Shown here in pieces: positions 36,483 to 42,825 of a DNA stretch of 42,825 bases. The notes below the pieces were generated by a model. It worked only from the letters and a program-made list of their open reading frames with translations, had not been told where the DNA came from and did not search any database. Numbering within the stretch: the stretch's first letter is position 1; every line of letters starts with the position of its first letter. The position numbers and the translations under genes were made by a program. Origin of the DNA: Alphaproteobacteria bacterium (GTDB lineage: Bacteria; Pseudomonadota; Alphaproteobacteria; SMXQ01). The stretch lies in the NCBI GenBank assembly GCA_029863585.1, contig JAOTVC010000006.1, forward strand, positions 1 to 42,825. Direction: 5' to 3'.

Positions 36483-37181
36483 TCATTGCGCTGCGGCCCG
36501 ATTGGCCTCGATCAACGACCAGAGATAGGTTTCACGCCGCTGGAGATTGCTTTCGTATTCCTGTGCGAAGTTTGGTGCCGTCGAATTGATGACATAGCCG
36601 TTCTGCATCAGCGCGTCCGACCAGGCTCGAACCAGCGGAAAGCCGTCCAGCAGTCCCGTCCGCAAGACCGCCTCGGCGATCCCGAAACGTTGCAGGAACG
36701 GGGCGTAGCCCGCGTCCACCAGGCTGAGCGTATCGCCGTTGAAATAGGGCCCGTCGTTGCCGCGCTCCTTGGCGAGCGCTTCCTCGAGCAGGCTCAACGC
36801 CCGCGATGCCGCCGCGCGTCCTTCTTCCGCTTCTTCCTTGCTCTTGGCGTAGATCACCTTGCCGAGGGCGCTCGAAAACCCAGGGACGAAATCGGTCCAG
36901 GCGCGATTGCGCGCCCGCTTGATGGGGTCTTCGGGATGCAAACGCGGCGGCACCGTTTCGTCCAGGTATTCGGCGATCGCGTTGGATTCGAACAACACCT
37001 CGTCGTCCACCTTGAGGACCGGGACCTTGCCGTGCGGCGAAATCTCCAGCAGCCAGTCGGGCTTGTCCCGGAGGTCCACGTAAGTCACCTCGAACGGAAC
37101 TTCCTTGGCCCGCATCGCAATGACCGCACGCTGCACCCATGGGCAGGTATAGGACCCGATCAGGTGGTAGCTCTTGGCCAT
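36483..37181 (-). CDS. Glutathione S-transferase family protein
   Basis: YTCPWVQRAVIAMRAKEVPFEVTYVDLRDKPDWLLEISPHGKVPVLKVDDEVLFESNAIAEYLDE. Confidence 0.94.
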   Translation of the reverse strand: MAKSYHLIGSYTCPWVQRAVIAMRAKEVPFEVTYVDLRDKPDWLLEISPHGKVPVLKVDDEVLFESNAIAEYLDETVPPRLHPEDPIKRARNRAWTDFVPGFSSALGKVIYAKSKEEAEEGRAAASRALSLLEEALAKERGNDGPYFNGDTLSLVDAGYAPFLQRFGIAEAVLRTGLLDGFPLVRAWSDALMQNGYVINSTAPNFAQEYESNLQRRETYLWSLIEANRAAAQ

Positions 37182-37366
37182 GTCCGCCTCCCGTGCCGAA
37201 TCACGCTGTTCAGGTCATGAGCTTACGATGCCCAAAAGCCGCCGTCAAAGCGCAACGTCGACTGCCGGCGCGGTGCGTCCCCGGCCCCGGCCGCCAAGCG
37301 GCGTCATCCCTCTTCCCTTCTGGGACGGCTGCGCTACCATGGGGCGCGAACCGACCGGGGGGCCTC

Positions 37367-37756
37367 ATGGGAAGCGAATTGATCAACGGTCTCGACTGGT
37401 GGGCCATCATCATCGGCACGGTGTTGTCCTTCCTGCTTGGCTGGCTCTGGTATTCGCCGAAGTTGTTCGGCACGAAATGGGCCGAAGGGGTGGGCCTGTC
37501 CCTGGAAGATTGCGCAGAAATGCCCGTCGCGGCCATGGTGGGCCAGCTTGCGGGCACCTTCCTTCTGGCGTGGCTGGTGGGGATCATGGCGATTGCCGGG
37601 GCCTATGTGACCCTTGCGCTCATCGTCGTGACGATCGTCGTGCTGATGGCCGCGGGTGGCCTATTCGCCAAGAAAAGCGCCTATGCCATCGCCACGGAGA
37701 CCGGTTTCGTCCTCGTCATGGCGGTGGTCATGGTGGTGGTCCAGACGGTTCTCTAG
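37367..37756 (+). CDS. DUF1761 family membrane protein
   Basis: LDWWAIIIGTVLSFLLGWLWYSPKLFGTKWAEGVGLSLED. Confidence 0.83.
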   Translation: MGSELINGLDWWAIIIGTVLSFLLGWLWYSPKLFGTKWAEGVGLSLEDCAEMPVAAMVGQLAGTFLLAWLVGIMAIAGAYVTLALIVVTIVVLMAAGGLFAKKSAYAIATETGFVLVMAVVMVVVQTVL

Positions 37757-39000
37757 GGCACAGCCCCTTCCTCTGGGTGTTCGATATTGGTGATTTGCGG
37801 GAACTTGCGCATCCAGACGACGACGATCAGGATCGCCGCGGCACCTCCCAGGAACACGGAGCCCACGGCCCCGAACCACGCGGCCGTGACGCCGGATTCG
37901 AATTGCCCCAACTGGCTGCCGACCGTGACCGTCAGGTTGCTGACGGCGGCCACGCGACCGCGCATGGCATCCGGCGTGCGGAGTTGGATGATGGTCTGGC
38001 GCAAGACCTGGCCCATCATGTCCCCGGCGCCCACGGCCAGCATGCAGGCGACCGACAGGATCATGTTCTCGGAAAAGCCGAAGATGATGGTGGCGATCCC
38101 GTAAATCGCGACCCCCCCGAACAGCCAGCGCCCGGCCCGGGTCTTGACGGGGAAACGGGCGAGAGCCACACCCATCACCAGGGCGCCGACCGCGGGTGCC
38201 GCCCGCAGGATGCCGAGGCCGATCGGGCCGACGTTCAGGATGTCCTTGCAGAAAATGGGCAACAGGGCGGCCACCCCGCCGAAGAAGGTGGCCAGCAGGT
38301 CGAGCGACATGAGACCTAGGATTACCGGTGTCTTGAAGATGAACTGGAGCCCGGAGAAAACCGTGTTCCAGGTGCGGCCCCGGGGATTGGGGTCGCCGTA
38401 TTCCGGTTCCGGCAGGATATAGCTTGCCACCGCCGCGATGATGGTGAAGGCGAGGCAGACACCGTAATCGATCGAAGCGCTGACGACGTAGAGCAGGCCG
38501 CCCAGCGCCGGACCCATCAGGGCCGATATCTTTTGCGCCGAGGTTGCCAAGCTGATCGCCTGAGCCACCAGTTCGCGGGGCACCATGCTGGGCAGCAGCG
38601 CCTGCTGGGCCGGGCTCTCGAAGGTTCGGGCGATGGCCAGGATCAGCAACAGAACGTAGAACGCCCAGATCGGCGGTTCCGCAATGTTGCTGAGGAATAT
38701 AAAGCCCACCGGCACCACCAGCTGGCAGGTGAAGCTGATCCGCAGGATCCAGCGACGGTCGAAACGGTCCGCCACCTGGCCCGCGGACAGGGTGAGCGCC
38801 AGCGGCGGCAAGAACTGGATCAGGCCGATCAGCCCGAGCTGCAGGGCGCTGTTGGTCAGTTCGTAGATCTGCCAGGAAACGATCACACCGATCATTTGGC
38901 TCGCCGTGTTGGAGGTGAGCCGCATGGTGAACAGCAGGCGGAAGGTTCCGTCGCGAAACAGGGCGCGAACAGTATCTTTTTTCTCGGATTCGGGGCTCAT
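37753..39000 (-). CDS. MFS transporter (enterobactin-exporter-like family)
   Basis: FRDGTFRLLFTMRLTSNTASQMIGVIVSWQIYELTNSALQLGLIGLIQFLPPLALTLSAGQVADRFDRRW; about 12 TM. Confidence 0.9.
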   Translation of the reverse strand: MSPESEKKDTVRALFRDGTFRLLFTMRLTSNTASQMIGVIVSWQIYELTNSALQLGLIGLIQFLPPLALTLSAGQVADRFDRRWILRISFTCQLVVPVGFIFLSNIAEPPIWAFYVLLLILAIARTFESPAQQALLPSMVPRELVAQAISLATSAQKISALMGPALGGLLYVVSASIDYGVCLAFTIIAAVASYILPEPEYGDPNPRGRTWNTVFSGLQFIFKTPVILGLMSLDLLATFFGGVAALLPIFCKDILNVGPIGLGILRAAPAVGALVMGVALARFPVKTRAGRWLFGGVAIYGIATIIFGFSENMILSVACMLAVGAGDMMGQVLRQTIIQLRTPDAMRGRVAAVSNLTVTVGSQLGQFESGVTAAWFGAVGSVFLGGAAAILIVVVWMRKFPQITNIEHPEEGAVP

Positions 39001-39142
39001 GGGCGGGGCGGCAGGCTGGCGGATGGCTGGCGGAATTGCCGAAGAGGTATCCAGACTTACCGGCTTTCGACCGTCTGTCACCAAAAAAACTCTCACAGCG
39101 CCGGTTTGCCGCGCCGCTTTGGCCTCCCTAGAATGGCAGGCG

Positions 39143-39496
39143 ATGAGTCTCGAACGCCTGATGTGGATTTTCGCGGGCCTTTTCGTCTTCTTCGGCCTCC
39201 TGTTGGGCGTCAGCGACGAAACGGCAACCCGCAACCTGTGGGGTGGCTTGAGCGCGGGCTCCCTTGGGTGCTTCGCCCTCTCGATGGCGGCCGACGGCGT
39301 CCATCAGGGACGGATCAGGATCGGTTTCGACGTGATCGAGCGCGCGGCGCAGCCTCGCCTGTTCGCTGCGGCCGTCGGCGTGGTGGTCGCGGCCGGTCTC
39401 GGGACATTGTCGGCGGCGGTTTGGGTCGCATTCCTCAAACCGGTCTTGGCGGTTGCGGTGGCGCACGAGACAATTATTACAAACGCCTACACATGA
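39143..39496 (+). CDS. Hypothetical small membrane protein
   Basis: Hydrophobic segments WIFAGLFVFFGLLLGV and LFAAAVGVVVAAGLGTLSAAVWVAFLKPVLAVAVA. Confidence 0.55.
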   Translation: MSLERLMWIFAGLFVFFGLLLGVSDETATRNLWGGLSAGSLGCFALSMAADGVHQGRIRIGFDVIERAAQPRLFAAAVGVVVAAGLGTLSAAVWVAFLKPVLAVAVAHETIITNAYT

Positions 39497-39550
39497 ACGA
39501 TTTTTGAGTGTCTAATGTCAAAATGGTTGTCAATGATAGGGACGGCGGCC

Positions 39551-40570
39551 ATGGTCAAAAGGATCATAACGGTCATCACGTTGACGCTGGCTTTCGCCCT
39601 GCCGGCGGCGGCACAAGATTTCGAACAGGGGTTGGCCGCGCAAAAGCGCGGCGATTACGCTGCCGCGCTTAGGATGTGGCGGCCATTGGCGGAGCGCGGC
39701 CACGCCGCGGCCCAGAACGGCGTCGGATTGCTGTACGATAATGGCCAAGGTGTCACCCAGGATCATGACCGAGCACTGGTTTGGTACCGCAAGGCGGCCC
39801 GCCAGGGTCATGCGGATGCCCAATATAATCTCGGTCTGATGTATGCCAATGGGCTGGCGGTCGGCCAGGACTACTACGCGGCTATGACCTGGTACCGCAA
39901 GGCGGCCCGCCAGGGCCATCGCGAAGCCAAGGTCAATCTCGACGTGCTCTACCTGATGGGCCACGTCACCCCAAAGCCCGGCGGCAGTGGACAAGCGCAG
40001 GCCCAGCGCGCCCCGGCTGTGACGGTCACGGGCAAGACCGCCCAAGCTCCCGCCACCATCGCCGCCAAGTCTCGGGAATCAGGGGAACAAACCGCGATGG
40101 GTGCGGCACCGGCGGCTGAATCCACATCCGGAAGGGTGGAGGCCGAGCTAGCCGCGGAGGCCGCCGCGGCGTTGTCCCGCGAGACGGCCCGGGACGTTGC
40201 CGCGGTCGTCGAGCCCGCGAAACCCTCCGGTGTCCGGCCGGTCGTGAAGACGCCGGCGGCGCCGGCGCCTGCCGAGGTCGCAACGCCAGCGGGTTCCGAG
40301 ACCCAACCCCCCGCCCCCGGCGGCGACTTCCGCGTCCAGCTCAGCTCGGTCAAGACCAAGCTGCGGGCCATGAAGGAGGCCTCCCGCCTGAAACAGGCCC
40401 ACGAATCGCTGCTCGGTCCGCTTGAGATCGAGCCCGTGCGCGCCGATCTCGGTGATCGGGGCGTCTTCTACCGGCTGCGGGCAGGCCCGATTTCCGATGC
40501 GAGCAGCGCGAGGTCGTTGTGCCGCGAGCTTTCGTCCCGCAATCAGGGCTGCATCGTGGTGAAGAAATAG
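39551..40570 (+). CDS. Secreted Sel1-repeat protein with C-terminal SPOR domain
   Basis: Signal peptide; Sel1 repeats (NGVGLLYDNGQGVTQDHDRALVWYRKAARQGHADAQYNLGLMYANGLAV...); Ala/Pro-rich linker; GDFRVQLSSVKTKLRAMKEASRL...YRLRAGPISDASSARSLCREL. Confidence 0.88.
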   Translation: MVKRIITVITLTLAFALPAAAQDFEQGLAAQKRGDYAAALRMWRPLAERGHAAAQNGVGLLYDNGQGVTQDHDRALVWYRKAARQGHADAQYNLGLMYANGLAVGQDYYAAMTWYRKAARQGHREAKVNLDVLYLMGHVTPKPGGSGQAQAQRAPAVTVTGKTAQAPATIAAKSRESGEQTAMGAAPAAESTSGRVEAELAAEAAAALSRETARDVAAVVEPAKPSGVRPVVKTPAAPAPAEVATPAGSETQPPAPGGDFRVQLSSVKTKLRAMKEASRLKQAHESLLGPLEIEPVRADLGDRGVFYRLRAGPISDASSARSLCRELSSRNQGCIVVKK

Positions 40571-40594
40571 AATGTTGCGGCGAGGCGATTCCCG

Positions 40595-41491
40595 ATGACG
40601 GTCCTGGGCACGGAAACCGGTTTGCGCGTCACGCCCCTGGGCTCGGCACTCGGCGCCGAGATTTCGGGGATCGATCTCAGCCAACCGCTTTCACCGGAAC
40701 GGGTGGAAGAAATTCTCGGGGCCTGGCGAGCTTATCTCGTCCTGGTGTTCCGCGGCCAGTCGCTCAGCACCGAGGAACAGCGCCGCTTCGCCGCCAATTT
40801 CGGAACGCTCTATGAACGCCGGCGCGGCGGGACCAGCTTCGCCAAGGACAAGTACGGCCTCTACGACGGCGATCCCGCGATCCGCGAGGATCCCAACCTC
40901 ATGCTGGTCAGCAACGTGCGGGTGGACGGCAAGCCGATCGGCGCGGTGGCCGATGGCGACATGTGGTTCCATATCGATTCCGGTTATTCCGAACGGCCCT
41001 ACCGCTACACCATTCTGCACGCCATCAAGTTGCCCTCTACCGGAGGCGATACCTTGTTCGCCAATATGTACAAGGCCTATGAAACCCTGCCCGAAGACCT
41101 GAAGGCCAAGATTGCGGGGCGCAAGGCGCTGCACATTCACGAATACAAGCGTACGGCCAAGGTGGACCTCACAAAGGATTTCACCAATTCGCCGCACTAT
41201 TTCCATCCGGTGGTGGCGACCCATCCCGAAACCGGTCGCAAGACGCTGTTCGTCGATCGCCTGATGACGGCGCGCATCGAAGGCCTGGAGGCGCAGGAAA
41301 GCGCGGACGTCCTCGCCCGGTTGTTCGACCATGCGGAGCGGCCGGAGATGATCTATGCCCACAAGTGGCGGCCGGGCGACGTGGTGATGTGGGACAACCG
41401 GTGCGTGACCCATGGCCGCACTGATTTCCCGCATCATGAGGAACGCATCCTGCGCCGCTGCACCATCGAAGGCGATCCGATCCTGCCTTGA
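40595..41491 (+). CDS. TauD/TfdA family Fe(II)/2-oxoglutarate-dependent dioxygenase
   Basis: GLRVTPLGSALGAEISGIDLSQPL...WFHIDSGY (HxD)...GDVVMWDNRCVTHGRTDF...RRCTIEGD. Confidence 0.92.
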   Translation: MTVLGTETGLRVTPLGSALGAEISGIDLSQPLSPERVEEILGAWRAYLVLVFRGQSLSTEEQRRFAANFGTLYERRRGGTSFAKDKYGLYDGDPAIREDPNLMLVSNVRVDGKPIGAVADGDMWFHIDSGYSERPYRYTILHAIKLPSTGGDTLFANMYKAYETLPEDLKAKIAGRKALHIHEYKRTAKVDLTKDFTNSPHYFHPVVATHPETGRKTLFVDRLMTARIEGLEAQESADVLARLFDHAERPEMIYAHKWRPGDVVMWDNRCVTHGRTDFPHHEERILRRCTIEGDPILP

Positions 41492-41531
41492 GCGAGACAC
41501 CTCGCACGGCCAGTCAACGAGGCCCCATACC

Positions 41532-42119
41532 ATGACCCAACGCCTGCCCGCCTTTCAGAAATTCATCGACGATCTGCGTGCCGCCTTCGCCGATGCCGAA
41601 GGCGATAGCGCCCGGGCCATGGGTCAAGCGCGGAGCCTGCTGGAAGGCTTTGTCCTGGACGACAGTGTGCTGGCCCATTCCAGGGGCTGGCCGTCGACCG
41701 AAGGGCACAAGAACCTGTTGCTCTACGAGGATCCCGATTATGGCTTTGTCATCAATGCGGTGGTGCGGACCGAGGACAAGCGCCGCGGCATCCATGATCA
41801 CGCCCATGCCTGGACCGCCTATGGACTGGTCGACGGGGTGGAGGAGCTAGACCGCTACCGGCGCCTCGATGACGGCACCCGGGACGGCTATGCCGAGATC
41901 GAATTGGAAAGCACCACCCGGGGGCGGCGCGGCACGGTCGATCTGGTGCCGCCCTTCGCCATCCATTCTGAGAACGGCGGCAAGGACCGCTCGGTCGCCG
42001 TGATCGTGCGCTCGGAGCGGCTGGTGGGCAAGGTCGAGCAGGGCCGCTACCGGCCGGGAAACCAATACTTCACCGGTACCGGCCCGGATCAGGTCCCCTA
42101 CCCTCTGATGGTCGATTGA
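41532..42119 (+). CDS. Cupin-fold, cysteine dioxygenase-like protein
   Basis: NAVVRTEDKRRGIHDHAHAWTAYGLVDGVEELDRYRRLDDG...VDLVPPFAIHSENGGKDRSVAVIVRSE. Confidence 0.65.
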   Translation: MTQRLPAFQKFIDDLRAAFADAEGDSARAMGQARSLLEGFVLDDSVLAHSRGWPSTEGHKNLLLYEDPDYGFVINAVVRTEDKRRGIHDHAHAWTAYGLVDGVEELDRYRRLDDGTRDGYAEIELESTTRGRRGTVDLVPPFAIHSENGGKDRSVAVIVRSERLVGKVEQGRYRPGNQYFTGTGPDQVPYPLMVD

Positions 42120-42176
42120 GCGCTGCCGCCGCGTCATGCCACTTGGCGCGATGGTGTTGCCGCCTGCCAGTTTAGG

Positions 42177-42825
42177 TCAGCACCTGCGGCTTGCCTCGGT
42201 GTCATTCGTGGCGGTGTCTGCCTTCCCTCGCACAGCCTTGACTGCGTGGGCCGCGATCACCGGCGCGGCACTGGTGCAAAGAACCAAGGTCCAGCCTTCC
42301 GGCGATGGCGGCGACAGGGCCAGCACCGACGCCAGGGGGGGCAGATAGGTCGCCATCACCACCAGGGTGATGGTGAGGGCCAAGGCGGCCCAGACCCATG
42401 GGTTGCGGGTGACCTCGTTGGCAAAAAGCGGCGAATGCCGGTCGGCCATATTGAACACATGCCAGATCTGCGCGAGGGAGAGCGTCAGGAAAGAAATTGT
42501 GACGGCATCGGCCCGACCCATCCTCAACCAATAAAGGGCCAATAGAAACGCAGCCAGCGTCGCGCCCGTGATTGCAGCGCCATGGATCACGATGGCCGAC
42601 CAGTGGGCGGACGCCAGCACGGGCTCAGCGGGATCGCGCGGCGGGCGCCGCATGACGCCGGGGTCCCCTTCCCCGATGCCAAGCGCGAAAGCGGGAAAGA
42701 CGTCGGTCACCAAATTGAGATAGAGGATTTGAAGCGGCAGCAAGGGTAAGGGCAGGCCGCTCAAGGTCGCGATGCCGATCACCATAATCTCGGCGATGTT
42801 GCAGGACATCAGGTAGACGACGAAC
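42177..42825 (-). CDS. C-terminal part of a cation-transporting P-type ATPase (truncated by the window edge)
   Basis: MSCNIAEIMVIGIATLSGLPLPLLPLQILYLNLVTDVFPAFALGIGEGDPGVMRRPPRDP: C-terminal TM region of P2/P3-type ATPases; frame open to the edge. Confidence 0.9.
   Translation of the reverse strand, partial: FVVYLMSCNIAEIMVIGIATLSGLPLPLLPLQILYLNLVTDVFPAFALGIGEGDPGVMRRPPRDPAEPVLASAHWSAIVIHGAAITGATLAAFLLALYWLRMGRADAVTISFLTLSLAQIWHVFNMADRHSPLFANEVTRNPWVWAALALTITLVVMATYLPPLASVLALSPPSPEGWTLVLCTSAAPVIAAHAVKAVRGKADTATNDTEASRRC

Noticed and set aside
1-42825. CRISPR arrays, tRNA/rRNA genes, transposases or phage genes
   Set aside because: No regularly spaced repeats, RNA gene signatures or transposase/integrase/phage structural proteins were recognised.

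Overview
GC-rich bacterial chromosomal window, alphaproteobacterial in style (clpS, hspQ, recG/sdhE/mfd neighbourhood, TTAA-N7-TTAA boxes). I annotate about 42 protein-coding genes and no rRNA, tRNA, CRISPR or transposase genes. Left part (about 0.2-15.6 kb): a catabolic/uptake region with two paralogous TctC-like solute-binding proteins, TctA/TctB permeases, CaiB-type CoA-transferase, SDR, enoyl-CoA hydratase, M20 peptidase, VOC proteins, aldo/keto reductase and an M29/NicX-like protein. It is interrupted by a lower-GC GAF-GGDEF gene bracketed by imperfect inverted repeats. Middle part (about 16-24.4 kb): a signalling-like cluster with a PilZ + SAM-methyltransferase fusion (PhcB-like), a convergent 6-TM histidine kinase, a divergent fatty-acid desaturase, and further on an Hpt protein plus a CheY-like regulator whose C-terminus resembles the FliM N-terminal motif. 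Perfect CtrA-type TTAA-N7-TTAA boxes lie upstream of both the methyltransferase and the kinase genes; I consider this the best candidate for an undescribed system (a c-di-GMP- and CtrA-linked fatty-acyl methyl-ester signalling module). Right part: mostly housekeeping (mfd, sdhE, recG, DUF502, hspQ, clpS), small envelope/regulatory proteins, MFS, GST, Sel1-SPOR protein, TauD-like dioxygenase plus cupin, and a truncated P-type ATPase at the edge. All calls come from reading the sequence by eye; no database search was run.
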